Source: Pseudarthrobacter enclensis
Lineage (GTDB): Bacteria > Actinomycetota > Actinomycetes > Actinomycetales > Micrococcaceae
DNA: 64,000 nucleotides
Reading direction: 5' to 3'
NCBI RefSeq assembly: GCF_030811655.1
Contig: NZ_JAUSRE010000003.1
Coordinates: forward strand, 62,001 to 126,000
Shown in pieces: positions 24,628 to 33,785 of this stretch. A program made the translations under genes and the position numbers. Within the stretch, counting starts at the first letter, position 1, and each line of letters opens with the position of its first letter. The notes below the pieces were generated by a model. That model was given only the letters and a program-made list of their open reading frames with translations. It did no database searches and was not told where the DNA came from.

Positions 24628-26112
24628 GGTACCGGTACCGGCAGCGGCGCTCCAGTCCTGGACCGGCTTGGGCTTGGCGAAGAACAGGGCCACCGCCGCG
24701 CCGGCCAGCACCACAGCGGCGGGCATCAGGATGGACTGTGCCATCGCCGTGGAGAACCCTGCCTTCAGGAACTCCGGCAGCGTGCCGCCCATGGCCATTC
24801 CCCCACCGGCTGATGCCGCGGGGCCGCCGGACGGAAGTTCGGCGGCGAGCCGGGACTGGATGAGGACGGCAATGGCGGCGCTGCCCAGCACGGCCCCGAT
24901 CTGGCGCGTGGTGTTGTAAACGCCCGAACCGGCTCCTGCCTGCCGCGGCGGCAGGTTCCTGGTGGCGGTGGTGCTCAGGGGCGCCCAAATGCCGGCGTTG
25001 GCGAAGCCCAGGACGGCGCTGGGCAGCAGGAACAGCAGGATGGGCGTGTCCGGCTGCATCAGCAGGCCGTTCCAGACCAGGGCGACGGCCATCAATACCA
25101 GGCCGGAAGCGGCGAGGTATTTCGGGTTGACCCGGTCCACGATCTTTCCCACCACAGGTGCCATGCCGCCCGAAATCAGGGCCATGGGGACCATCAGGAG
25201 TGCAGACTGGGTGGGCGTGAGGCCACGGACCAGCTGGTAGTAGAAGATCAGCGGCAGGCCGAATGACGTGACGGTGAACCCCACCATGGTGATGCCCAGG
25301 TTGGCGAGGGAGAAGTTCCGGTCCCTGAACAGCCCCAGCGGCAACAGTGGTTCACCCTTGTTGAACCGCTGCCAGGCCACGAAAGCGGCCAGGACAACAA
25401 GGCCGGCGATAATCAGGCCCCACACGCTGATGAATCCGGTGATGGTGCCCCAGTTGTACGTCTCGCCTTCCTGGATGCCGAAGACCAGCAGGAAAAGCCC
25501 CACGGCGCTCAGCAGCACGCCGGGGATATCGAACCGGTGCGGGTGGGTGCTCAACGCCGGGACGTTGCGCAGTGCAAGGATGAAGCCAACGACGCCGACG
25601 GGTACGTTGATGAAGAAGATCCACTCCCAGCCGAGTCCGTCCACCAGGACACCGCCCAGGATGGGGCCCACCAGGGTGGCCATGCCGGCAGTGGCACCCC
25701 AGATGGCCATGGCAGAGCCGCGGCGGTCGGGCGGGAAGATGCGGGTGATGACCGCCATGGTCTGGGGCGTCATGACGGCCGCGCCGAGCCCCTGGACCAC
25801 GCGTGCCCCGATGAGGGTTTCAACGTTCTGGGCAAGGCCGCACCAGAGGGACGCCAGGGTAAACACCACCAGGCCCAGGAGGTACAGCCTCCTGGGTCCG
25901 AACCTGTCCCCAAGTCGTCCGGTTATGAGCAGCGGAACGGCGTAGGCCAGCAGGTAGGCGCTGGTCACCCAGATCACCGAGTTGATGTCGGCGTGCAGGC
26001 CTTGCATGATCCGGGGATTCGCCACCGAAACGATGGTGCTGTCGATCAGGATCATGAAGAACCCAATCACCAGGGACCACAGCGCCGGCCACGGCTTCTC
26101 TACGTTTTCCAC
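24589..26112 (-). CDS. EmrB/QacA-type (DHA2) multidrug MFS exporter
   Basis: 507 aa, about 14 predicted membrane helices. Motif A (LGDRFGPRRLYLLG), the DSTIVSVANPRI start of helix 1, and the WGATAGMATLVGPILGGVLVD antiporter motif C region place it in the DHA2 proton-driven drug:H+ antiporters. A Gly/Ala/Met-rich loop precedes the last helix. It lies upstream of the ankyrin gene's 3' end but on its own transcript side; no regulator is adjacent. The substrate is unknown. Confidence 0.92.
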   Translation of the reverse strand: MENVEKPWPALWSLVIGFFMILIDSTIVSVANPRIMQGLHADINSVIWVTSAYLLAYAVPLLITGRLGDRFGPRRLYLLGLVVFTLASLWCGLAQNVETLIGARVVQGLGAAVMTPQTMAVITRIFPPDRRGSAMAIWGATAGMATLVGPILGGVLVDGLGWEWIFFINVPVGVVGFILALRNVPALSTHPHRFDIPGVLLSAVGLFLLVFGIQEGETYNWGTITGFISVWGLIIAGLVVLAAFVAWQRFNKGEPLLPLGLFRDRNFSLANLGITMVGFTVTSFGLPLIFYYQLVRGLTPTQSALLMVPMALISGGMAPVVGKIVDRVNPKYLAASGLVLMAVALVWNGLLMQPDTPILLFLLPSAVLGFANAGIWAPLSTTATRNLPPRQAGAGSGVYNTTRQIGAVLGSAAIAVLIQSRLAAELPSGGPAASAGGGMAMGGTLPEFLKAGFSTAMAQSILMPAAVVLAGAAVALFFAKPKPVQDWSAAAGTGTSAKVDAGLDSAG

Positions 26113-26162
26113 TCTGTCATCCTTCTGGAGTTTTATTGGTGCCGGGCGGAGCCCGGGGAGCC

Positions 26163-26588
26163 TTAGCCCAGCAGGTCCAGGATCTCCGTGCGGGCGAACA
26201 TTTGCGCCGCAGCCCGCGCCGAGGGCGCCCCGGCATCAGGGTCCGCTCCGGCGCCCAACAGGACCCGGGCCACGTCTGGGTAACCCTTGAATGCCGCTCC
26301 GGCGAGCGGGGTCTGGCCCCGGTCGTTGGCGGTGTTTGCGTCGGCGCCGTGCTGCAGGAGCAGCCCAACGGTACCGGCGTGGCCGTGGTACGCAGCCAGC
26401 ATGAGCAGGGAATCACCGGCGGCGTTCGTCATGGTGGCCGGAGCGCCGGCGTCCAGGTACGCACCCAGCAGCGCGCTGTTTCCTTCGCGCGCAGCCTGGA
26501 AGAGCTCGTGCGCCAACGCCAGCGCGTCGTCGTCGTGCGCTTCCGCGCGCTGCGCCCCGGCGTGGACGGGCGTGGTGTTCTCGGTCAT
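26163..26588 (-). CDS. Ankyrin-repeat protein
   Basis: 141 aa with about three ankyrin repeats, e.g. AGDSLLMLAAYHGHAGTVGL, then DRGQTPLAGAAFKGYPDVAR. The consensus helix-turn-helix and TPL/LLxxGADP elements are clear. It starts on the last base of the ygfZ-like stop codon (TGATG), so the two are coupled. Protein-binding role only; the partner is not evident. Confidence 0.9.
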   Translation of the reverse strand: MTENTTPVHAGAQRAEAHDDDALALAHELFQAAREGNSALLGAYLDAGAPATMTNAAGDSLLMLAAYHGHAGTVGLLLQHGADANTANDRGQTPLAGAAFKGYPDVARVLLGAGADPDAGAPSARAAAQMFARTEILDLLG

Positions 26589-27670
26589 CAGCGTGGCCCC
26601 CTCAGGAATCCGGTCTGGCGCCCCACCACCTGGCCTGCGTCGGGGGCGACAATGAGCTCCTGCGCGGCGGGATAGGGTTCATCGCCGTCCAGGACCGTCA
26701 GTATTTCATCCGGTGCCACGGAACGCTTTATGACCGCCAGGGCCACCGGCCCCATTTCGTAGTGCTGGGCCACGGAGGTCACCGTTCCAACCTTCCGCTC
26801 CCCCGCCATCACCGGGCTGCCGGCTGCCGGGAGGGTGTGCTGCGAGCCGTCCAGCTGCAGGAACACCAGCCGGCGCGGCGGGTGGCCGAGGTTGTGCACC
26901 CGGGCAATGGTTTCCTGCCCCTTGTAGCAGCCCTTGGCCAGGTGCACGGCGGTGCGCAGCAGGTCCAGTTCGTGCGGGATTGTCTTGTCATCCGTTTCGG
27001 CGCCGATGCGCGGACGCCAGGCTGCGACGCGAAGGGCTTCGGCCGCGAGCACGCCCGCCAGTGCGTGCCCGGCAACGGCGTCCTCCAGCTCGCCGGCGGG
27101 GATGAGGTACTCGAACCAGGGCCGTTCAAGTCCTGGATGGTTTTCCTCCGGGATGGTGGCGTAGGAATATCCGCCCGCCGAAACGTGGGGCCACGGATCC
27201 TGCCAGGCAAGGTGGCCGGACCATTCCGGAACGGCACGGGTGCTGCCCACCACGGCCCAGTCCGCGGAGACGTCGGCGATTTCCACCCGCAGCATGAACT
27301 TCATCCGGTTCAGGTACTCTGCCAGCGGCGCGGCCTCGGCGGCCTCCACGATCAGCCAGGTGGTCCCGCCGTCGTCAACCACCCGGGCGTCGAAGTCGAT
27401 GCGGCCCTGGACGCTGAGGAGCAGCAGTTCACTGGACTCCCCCGGCTGCAGGGCTGCCACCTGCTGGGAGGACAGGGTGTTGAGCCAGCTCAGCCGGTCC
27501 GGCCCGGTGACGGTGACCACGCCGCGGTGGGAAAGATCGACGACGGCGGTTCCGGCAGCGAGTGCGCGCTGCTCACGCAGCGGCTCGCCGTAGTGGGCGG
27601 CGACACCGGCGTCAGGGCCGGCGGCCTCGACGGCGCCGGGGCGCGACAACAAAGGGCTGGGCGTAGTCAT
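26588..27670 (-). CDS. ygfZ: Folate-binding YgfZ/GcvT-domain protein
   Basis: Tetrahydrofolate-dependent helper of Fe-S cluster assembly or repair. The ATG at 27668-27670 gives 360 aa. The family signature KGCYKGQE is at 246-253, with the conserved Cys248. The N-terminal DLSHRGVVTVTGPDRLSWLN region is GcvT-like. An upstream in-frame start would add 20 basic residues with no family support. It heads a two-gene unit with the ankyrin gene. Confidence 0.92.
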   Translation of the reverse strand: MTTPSPLLSRPGAVEAAGPDAGVAAHYGEPLREQRALAAGTAVVDLSHRGVVTVTGPDRLSWLNTLSSQQVAALQPGESSELLLLSVQGRIDFDARVVDDGGTTWLIVEAAEAAPLAEYLNRMKFMLRVEIADVSADWAVVGSTRAVPEWSGHLAWQDPWPHVSAGGYSYATIPEENHPGLERPWFEYLIPAGELEDAVAGHALAGVLAAEALRVAAWRPRIGAETDDKTIPHELDLLRTAVHLAKGCYKGQETIARVHNLGHPPRRLVFLQLDGSQHTLPAAGSPVMAGERKVGTVTSVAQHYEMGPVALAVIKRSVAPDEILTVLDGDEPYPAAQELIVAPDAGQVVGRQTGFLRGPR

Positions 27671-27801
27671 ATGAAGTAGAAGTCCTTTGGGGTCGGCGGT
27701 ATTCCGTGATCTGTGGGTTCGTTTCCGCACCCCGGCCGCTGGAAGGCACTGCCCGGGAAGCCCACTGCCTCAGGAGACCCCTGCAGTGTCAGACCGCTGT
27801 A

Positions 27802-28410
27802 TCAGGAGACCCGGTGCAGGAAGGCGGACGCGTGGGCTTCAAGGCCTTTGCCGGCTTCTCCTCCCGTGGCCACGTCCCACCGCCACAAGAGGTTGCCGTC
27901 CACCAGGCCGAAGATCCGGGTGGCTGCGCTGTACTCCTTGGAGTGGCTGCCGCGCATCACCATGTCGGTGGTCAGCTGGATCTGCGGGCCCTTGATCTGG
28001 CCGTAGTAGAGCTCGGTGATTCCGCCGGGGTGCGCGATGGACACAGAGATGTCGAAGCCGCCGTCTTTGTTGCGCAGGGCCTCCACCTCGTCGGCGCTCT
28101 TCAACACCGGCACGATGTCCGCAGGCACCAGGCCTGGGCCGCCGTCGGCGTCCAACTGCTTGCGCTCCAGCGCCCAGAAGCCCGTCTCAACCGTGAGCGG
28201 GCGCAGGCGGACACCTTGGTCGTCCGTCAGCCAGCTTTCGGCGCGGTACTGGAGGTACGGGAGGCCGTTGTGGGTGAAGGACACATGCTGCAGGAAGTGT
28301 TCCGAGTCCTCGTCGCCGCTGCCCAGCCGGCCGCGGCCCTCCCACTCACCGATGAGCCACGAGAGGGGAACGAGTTCGGGGGTCAGATCTGTTGGAATCT
28401 CAATGGGCAT
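27802..28410 (-). CDS. Nitrobindin-like (FABP/THAP4-type) heme-binding protein
   Basis: 202 aa, a ten-stranded beta-barrel family that binds ferric heme and NO. The signature GEWEGRG is at 21-27, following LVPLSWLI. The ATG at 28410 is preferred over the ATG two codons earlier, because GGAGG lies 8 bases before it and only 2 before the other. The distal TRIFGLVDGNLLWRWDVA strand pair is typical. It is adjacent to ygfZ, as in many Actinobacteria, so a link to heme/Fe-S homeostasis is plausible. Confidence 0.88.
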   Translation of the reverse strand: MPIEIPTDLTPELVPLSWLIGEWEGRGRLGSGDEDSEHFLQHVSFTHNGLPYLQYRAESWLTDDQGVRLRPLTVETGFWALERKQLDADGGPGLVPADIVPVLKSADEVEALRNKDGGFDISVSIAHPGGITELYYGQIKGPQIQLTTDMVMRGSHSKEYSAATRIFGLVDGNLLWRWDVATGGEAGKGLEAHASAFLHRVS

Positions 28411-28452
28411 TGCCATTACCTCCAGATACGGCTGGTACTGGAATAGGTCTGG

Positions 28453-28566
28453 TTACTTCTGGCCCTTGAAGAGGCGGTAGACCACGAACCCGGCGAACCA
28501 GGCCATGGACACGCTCGCGATGCCAAGCAGGACAAGGAAGAAGATTTCAAAAGCAAGTACGGACAT
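28453..28566 (-). CDS. Small single-helix membrane protein (37 aa)
   Basis: An ATG-initiated frame encodes MSVLAFEIFFLVLLGIASVS, then a continuation ending VVYRLFKGQK. It has one strongly hydrophobic helix and a basic C-terminal end, the profile of a real inner-membrane microprotein. It sits between the nitrobindin-like gene and a membrane-protein gene on the same strand with short gaps (42 and 17 bases), so it is probably cotranscribed. Function unknown. Confidence 0.7.
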   Translation of the reverse strand: MSVLAFEIFFLVLLGIASVSMAWFAGFVVYRLFKGQK

Positions 28567-28583
28567 GGTGCCATCCTAACCCG

Positions 28584-29351
28584 TTAGTAGATGAGTAGTT
28601 TGTCTATGAAGTACGCGAGCGATCCCACAGCCGAAACCGGGGCGAGGCCCATGCTAAGGGCAGCAAGAATGTTCAGCGGCGCCCCGCGGAGCGTGGCAAG
28701 CCGGCGGAAGCTCGCCAGGACCGCGCCCACCACGATGCCAAAGACGGCGGCCGGAAGGACAGCGATGTCCGACAGGACCAGCCCGGCAAGTGGACCGGCC
28801 AGGCCGGCAAGCACAACTCCCAGCGGCGCAACGATGCTGTCCGGCCAGCGGATGAGCCCCGCGAGCACGGCAACCGCAGCGCTGATCGCGGCCACCAGCA
28901 GCATCTCGCGCACCCCATTGAACCGCGCACCGGCAATCCAGCCCGCGCCGAGGCAGGACAGCAACACACCGGCGCAGCAGCCGAGGGTGGACTCCAGACG
29001 CTGGGCCTGGCCTGTTCCGCGGATCAGCTGCACCACGAAGACGGCCATCATTCCCAGGGCAACAAACGCCGGCGTCCAGTCCAGGTATCCCGGCGCGGGC
29101 ACCACGGCCGCGGCGACCGCCGCGCCGGCACCCGGCAGGGCAATGACGGCGGCAAGGGTCTTCTTGGCCGGGATGCGCAGGAAGTGCGGCCAGCCGATCC
29201 CCACGGCGGCGGCAATGACGATGCCCACGGCGGCCAGGGCCAGCGGCGAGGCGTAGACGCCGGCGACGATGGCAATGAGGCCTGCTATTCCCACGACGCC
29301 GATGGTCCAGGAACCGAGCGAACGCACGGGCGCCTGCAATTCCGCGGTCAT
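28584..29351 (-). CDS. Polytopic membrane protein of unknown function
   Basis: The ATG at 29351 gives 255 aa with about eight Ala/Val/Gly-rich membrane helices and very short loops. No transporter or enzyme motif is visible. The longer frame to 29438 adds a charged N-terminus without support. It is divergent from glnR and probably shares a transcript with the 37-aa membrane protein downstream. Confidence 0.75.
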   Translation of the reverse strand: MTAELQAPVRSLGSWTIGVVGIAGLIAIVAGVYASPLALAAVGIVIAAAVGIGWPHFLRIPAKKTLAAVIALPGAGAAVAAAVVPAPGYLDWTPAFVALGMMAVFVVQLIRGTGQAQRLESTLGCCAGVLLSCLGAGWIAGARFNGVREMLLVAAISAAVAVLAGLIRWPDSIVAPLGVVLAGLAGPLAGLVLSDIAVLPAAVFGIVVGAVLASFRRLATLRGAPLNILAALSMGLAPVSAVGSLAYFIDKLLIY

Positions 29352-29556
29352 GCGGGGTCCGGCCTGTGCTTCGTCGGTGCACTCACTGCGCTGTTTTCCC
29401 ATCCTGGCATCGGCCGGAAGGCTGGTCCGCCCCCTCATGGCAGGGCTGGTCCGCCCTGGTTCAATCCTGCCTTATGTGACCCGGATATGTCGCAAAACGT
29501 GCCTTCCGATGGCGCGGATCTGTGGTCCCAAGGGGGCCGCCGGGTATACTCAAGGT
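29352..29556 (+). promoter_or_regulatory. glnR promoter region
   Basis: In the divergent 339-base gap a good -10 hexamer TATACT lies at 29545-29550 with no strong -35 box. That suggests an activator-dependent or extended-type promoter and places the start of glnR RNA near 29557. The predicted leader is about 134 bases long, unusual for a regulator gene. Confidence 0.45.
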
Positions 29557-29690
29557 TCAGCTACGCTCCCTGCTGAGGTGGCTGGCCGGCGGCGTGCTGA
29601 CGGACCAAAACCTCCTGCAGGAAGCCCGTACCGGCCGGTGAGAATCCGGTTCAGTCGCCCAATGATGCGCGGACGGCCCTTGGAGGAACA
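29557..29690 (+). promoter_or_regulatory. Structured glnR leader with partial cobalamin-riboswitch-like core
   Basis: The leader contains CAGGAAG followed by CCGGTGAGAATCCGG (29635-29649) and TTCAGTCGCCCAATGAT. The cobalamin aptamer core reads roughly AGGGAA, then GGTG-A-TCCGG, then CTGTCGCGCAACGGT, so order and spacing agree but several positions differ. The 5' half of the aptamer is not convincing. It may be a degenerate or variant aptamer, another leader RNA, or chance. The glnR ribosome-binding site (GGAGG) lies 40 bases further on, where it could be occluded. Confidence 0.3.
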
Positions 29691-30389
29691 ATGTCGCACA
29701 TCCTGTTACTGACCAACAGCACCGGTTCTTCGGTGGACATCCTGCCTGCCCTCGAATTGCTGAACCACCGCGTCCATATCCTCCCCGCCGAACCCACGGC
29801 CCTCCTGGAAACGGACCCCTGCGACATTGTCCTTCTGGACGCCCGCAAGGACCTGGTGGGCGCCCGCTCCCTCACCCAGCTCCTGAAGGCCACAGGCCTC
29901 AGCGCCCCGCTGGTACTGATCCTGACCGAAGGCGGCATGGCTGCGGTTTCCTCGGCCTGGGCTGTTGACGACATCGTCCTTGATTCCGCCGGACCGGCCG
30001 AGGTGGAGGCCCGCATCCGGCTGTCCGTTGCCCGCGCGGTACCCGAACAGGAGGACGCACCCAGCGAAATCCGTGCCGCGGGCGTCATCATCGACGAAGC
30101 AAGCTACACGGCCCGGGTCAACGGAGCGCCGCTGAACCTGACCTTCAAGGAGTTCGAGCTCCTGAAATACCTGGCACAGCACCCCGGCCGGGTCTTCACC
30201 CGCCAGCAGCTGCTGACTGAAGTCTGGGGTTACGACTACTACGGCGGCACCCGGACCGTGGATGTCCATGTGCGGCGGCTACGGGCCAAGCTCGGCGCGG
30301 ACCACGAAAACCTCATCAGCACGGTCAGGAACGTGGGCTACCGGCTCACCCTGGTCCGGCAGCAGGAAGACGAACTTACCGAGGCCTGA
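29691..30389 (+). CDS. glnR: GlnR-type OmpR-family transcriptional regulator
   Basis: Likely global regulator of nitrogen metabolism. It is 232 aa with an atypical receiver: Asp50 ([10 protein letters not shown]) is present, but the N-terminal acidic pair is replaced by LLLTNSTG, as in phosphorylation-independent GlnR. The C-terminal winged helix ([20 protein letters not shown], then [18 protein letters not shown]) is complete. Its neighbour is mshD, as for M. tuberculosis Rv0818/Rv0819, which supports GlnR over other OmpR members. GGAGG lies 4 bases before the ATG. Confidence 0.9.
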   Translation: MSHILLLTNSTGSSVDILPALELLNHRVHILPAEPTALLETDPCDIVLLDARKDLVGARSLTQLLKATGLSAPLVLILTEGGMAAVSSAWAVDDIVLDSAGPAEVEARIRLSVARAVPEQEDAPSEIRAAGVIIDEASYTARVNGAPLNLTFKEFELLKYLAQHPGRVFTRQQLLTEVWGYDYYGGTRTVDVHVRRLRAKLGADHENLISTVRNVGYRLTLVRQQEDELTEA

Positions 30390-30426
30390 ACCCCGGCCTG
30401 CGGCCAGCGACGTATAGCCTTGGCAC

Positions 30427-31395
30427 ATGACTCCAGCGCATCCGCAGAAGTGGCCCGTCCATGCCGTCCGGGGCGGAGTTGACCAGCAACTCCTGAGGGA
30501 CTGCCGCGTGCTCCTGGCCGCGGCAGAGGAATCGGACGGCAACCCGTCAATTTCCGAACAGACCCTGGTGACCATGCGTTCCGGGGACACCGCGGAACAC
30601 AGCCTGCTGACCCTGGCCCTGTACGCGCCGGACGAGGACTCCGATCCCGCGACCGGCCAGGATCTGGCGGGTTTCGCTGTGGTGGTTGAGGAGCCTGACG
30701 GCAACGGCGTCCTCGAAATCGCCGTCCACCCCTCCTACCGGAACCAGGGGGTTGCCGACCGCCTGGTGGGTGCGCTCAAGGAAGCCCGGGGCTTTGAGGG
30801 GCTGAAGGCCTGGTCCCATGGCAACCACGAGGCAGCCGCTGACCTCGCCGCCCGCTACGGGTACAAGCCGGTGCGTGAGCTGTGGAAGATGAGGATGACG
30901 ACGGCGGGCGCGGACCTGCCCGACGCCGGCCTTCCGGACGGCGTGGCCATCCGCACCTTCGTGCCCGGGAAGGATGAGGACTCCTGGCTGGCTGCCAACA
31001 GGGAGGCGTTCGCACACCACCCGGAGCAGGGACACCTGACACGGGCCGACCTCGAAGCGCGCATGGCCGAGGACTGGTTTGATCCTGCCGGGTTCTTCCT
31101 GGCGGAAGACCGCGACGGCCGCCTGCTGGGCTACCACTGGACCAAGGTCCATCCGGGGCACGGCGCCCACCCGGCAATCGGCGAGGTGTACGTGGTGGGG
31201 GTAACGCCGGCCGCGCAGGGCATGGGGCTCGGCAAGGCTCTGACGCTCACCGGCATCAGGCACCTCCGTGACTCCGGGTTGACCGCCGTCATGCTCTACG
31301 TCGATGCCGACAACAGTGCTGCGGTTGCCCTGTACCGGCGGCTGGGCTTCACCCGGTGGGACATGGACGTCATGTACGGCCCCGCAGCAGGGTGA
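30427..31395 (+). CDS. mshD: Mycothiol synthase
   Basis: Last step of mycothiol biosynthesis: acetylates Cys-GlcN-Ins. It is 322 aa with tandem GNAT domains. The N-terminal half has LEIAVHPSYRNQGVADRLVGAL. The catalytic C-terminal half has GEVYVVGVTPAAQGMGLGKA and LYVDADNSAAVALYRRLGF. Length and domain order match MshD, and the glnR-mshD order is conserved in Actinobacteria. The presence of mycothiol supports the taxonomic call. Confidence 0.95.
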   Translation: MTPAHPQKWPVHAVRGGVDQQLLRDCRVLLAAAEESDGNPSISEQTLVTMRSGDTAEHSLLTLALYAPDEDSDPATGQDLAGFAVVVEEPDGNGVLEIAVHPSYRNQGVADRLVGALKEARGFEGLKAWSHGNHEAAADLAARYGYKPVRELWKMRMTTAGADLPDAGLPDGVAIRTFVPGKDEDSWLAANREAFAHHPEQGHLTRADLEARMAEDWFDPAGFFLAEDRDGRLLGYHWTKVHPGHGAHPAIGEVYVVGVTPAAQGMGLGKALTLTGIRHLRDSGLTAVMLYVDADNSAAVALYRRLGFTRWDMDVMYGPAAG

Positions 31396-31526
31396 ACAGG
31401 ACGGCCTCAACAAACGCTGCCACCACTTAAATCAAGGGCTGTGGCCCCACCGATTGCTTGTAAGGTTGAAAGGGAACCGCGCGGGGCGGAAGCGCCGGCA
31501 CCAAAGCGCCAGCAAAAGGAGTTGCC

Positions 31527-33776
31527 ATGAACCCGGAACCGTCCGGAACAGCCACGTCCCAGGATGTTGCGGTGCCCGTACGGGCGCGCTTCGGCTCCTC
31601 CGAAGTACCGGCGTCCAGGGCCACGCAGGACCGCATCGACATTCCCGAGTTCGCCCCTAACCTGCAGCCGGAAGGGGACATCAGGCCGGACCGGTTCCTG
31701 GACCGAGAGCTGAGCTGGCTTGCCTTCAACTCCCGCGTGCTGGAGCTGGCCGAGGACCCCACCCTGCACCTGCTGGAACGCGTCAACTTCCTGTCCATCT
31801 TCGCGTCCAACCTTGACGAGTTCTTCATGGTCCGTGTGGCGGGCCTCAAGCGCCGCATCGCCACCGGACTTGCCGTCCCCTCGCCGGCCGGGCTGAGCCC
31901 TGTTGAGGTGCTGGAAAGCATCAGCGAGGAAGCCCACCGGCTTCAGGAGCGGCACGCGCAGGTCTATGCCGACCAGATTCGGCCGGCCCTGGCCTACGAG
32001 CACATCCACCTCATGCAGTGGGATGAACTGGACGACACCGCCCAGCAGCAGCTGAGCGCGATGTTCGCCGAAAAAGTCTTCCCCATCCTCACTCCCCTTG
32101 CTGTTGATCCGGCCCACCCCTTCCCGTACATCTCGGGTCTGTCCCTGAACCTTGCCGTGGTGGTCCGCAACCCTGTCAGCGACAAGGAACTCTTTGCCCG
32201 CGTCAAGGTCCCGGACCAGCTTCCCCGGCTGATCTCCATCGACGGCCCCCGTGCCGGCGCGGTGCCGGGCCGCGTGGCCCGGTTCATCGCGCTCGAGGAA
32301 GTCATCGCCGTCCACCTGGACAAGCTGTTCCCGGGCATGGAGGTCCTGGAGCACCACACGTTCCGCGTCACCCGCAATGAGGACGTGGAGGTGGAGGAGG
32401 ACGACGCCGAAAACCTCCTGCAGGCCCTGGAGAAGGAACTGCTGCGCCGCCGGTTCGGGCCGCCCGTCAGGCTTGAAGTCACCAACGACATCAACCCCAA
32501 CATCCGCGCCCTGCTGATCCGGGAGCTGGGGGTGGAGGAATCCGAGGTGTACTCGGTGCCGGCTCCGCTTGACCTCCGGGGCCTGTCAGTCATCGCGGGC
32601 ATCGACCGGGCGGACCTGCACTATCCCAAGCACGTCCCGCACACCTCCCGGTACCTGAACGAATCCGAGACCGCCAAGGCCGCGAACGTCTTCGCCGCGA
32701 TGCGCCGCCGAGACATCCTGCTGCACCACCCGTATGACTCGTTCTCCACGTCGGTGCAGGCGTTCCTGGAACAGGCCGCCGCGGACCCCAAGGTCCAGGC
32801 CATCAAGCAGACCCTGTACCGCACGTCAGGCGACTCCCCGATTGTCGACGCCCTGATCGATGCTGCGGAGGCCGGCAAGCAGGTCCTGGCGCTGGTGGAG
32901 ATTAAGGCACGGTTCGACGAGCAGGCCAACATCTCCTGGGCCCGCAAGCTGGAACAGGCGGGCGTGCACGTGGTCTACGGCATCGTGGGCCTGAAGACCC
33001 ACTGCAAGCTTTCACTGGTGGTCCGCCAGGAAGTGGACGGGCTGCGCCGCTACTGCCACATCGGCACCGGCAACTACCACCCGCGCACGGCCCGGTACTA
33101 CGAGGACCTGGGCCTGCTGACCGCCAACGAGCAGGTGGGCGAGGATCTGTCCAAGCTGTTCAACCAGCTTTCCGGCTATGCGCCCAAGTCCACGTTCAAG
33201 CGGCTCCTCGTGGCGCCACGTTCCGTCCGGTCGGGGCTCATCGACAGGATCGAGACGGAGATCCGCAATGCCCGGGCCGGGGTCCCGGGGCACGTGCAGA
33301 TCAAGGTCAACTCAATGGTGGACGAGGCCATTATCGACTCCCTGTACCGCGCGTCCCAGGCAGGGGTGAAGGTGGATGTTGTGGTCCGCGGCATCTGCTC
33401 GCTGCGCCCCGGAGTTCCCGGCCTCAGCGACAACATCACGGTCCGCTCCATCCTGGGGCGCTTCCTGGAGCACTCACGCGTATTCGCCTTCGCCAACGGC
33501 GGTGACCCGGTGGTGTACATCGGCTCCGCGGACATGATGCACCGTAACCTGGACCGCCGGGTGGAGGCCCTGGTCCAGCTGGCCAGTGCTGACGACGTTA
33601 CGTACGTCCTTGACCTCATGCGCCGCTATATGGACCCGGAAACCTCCAGCTGGCACCTTGACAACGAGGGTCGCTGGACGCGGCACCACCTGTCCGAGGA
33701 CGGAAAACCGCTTGAAGACGTCCAGTCCTGGCTGTTGGCATCCCGGCCGCGGCAACGCAGCCTGAGCCGGCGATAG
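31527..33776 (+). CDS. ppk: Polyphosphate kinase (PPK1)
   Basis: Reversibly makes polyphosphate from ATP. It is 749 aa. The N-terminal domain begins [20 protein letters not shown], the family signature. The phospho-acceptor histidine is His492 in [16 protein letters not shown], with the second His/Tyr region [20 protein letters not shown]. The C-terminal phospholipase-D-like domain has [26 protein letters not shown] precedes the ATG. It is followed by a Nudix/phosphatase gene 9 bases on, so they are probably cotranscribed, a conserved actinobacterial pair. Confidence 0.96.
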   Translation: MNPEPSGTATSQDVAVPVRARFGSSEVPASRATQDRIDIPEFAPNLQPEGDIRPDRFLDRELSWLAFNSRVLELAEDPTLHLLERVNFLSIFASNLDEFFMVRVAGLKRRIATGLAVPSPAGLSPVEVLESISEEAHRLQERHAQVYADQIRPALAYEHIHLMQWDELDDTAQQQLSAMFAEKVFPILTPLAVDPAHPFPYISGLSLNLAVVVRNPVSDKELFARVKVPDQLPRLISIDGPRAGAVPGRVARFIALEEVIAVHLDKLFPGMEVLEHHTFRVTRNEDVEVEEDDAENLLQALEKELLRRRFGPPVRLEVTNDINPNIRALLIRELGVEESEVYSVPAPLDLRGLSVIAGIDRADLHYPKHVPHTSRYLNESETAKAANVFAAMRRRDILLHHPYDSFSTSVQAFLEQAAADPKVQAIKQTLYRTSGDSPIVDALIDAAEAGKQVLALVEIKARFDEQANISWARKLEQAGVHVVYGIVGLKTHCKLSLVVRQEVDGLRRYCHIGTGNYHPRTARYYEDLGLLTANEQVGEDLSKLFNQLSGYAPKSTFKRLLVAPRSVRSGLIDRIETEIRNARAGVPGHVQIKVNSMVDEAIIDSLYRASQAGVKVDVVVRGICSLRPGVPGLSDNITVRSILGRFLEHSRVFAFANGGDPVVYIGSADMMHRNLDRRVEALVQLASADDVTYVLDLMRRYMDPETSSWHLDNEGRWTRHHLSEDGKPLEDVQSWLLASRPRQRSLSRR

Positions 33777-33785
33777 GCAGCCGCG

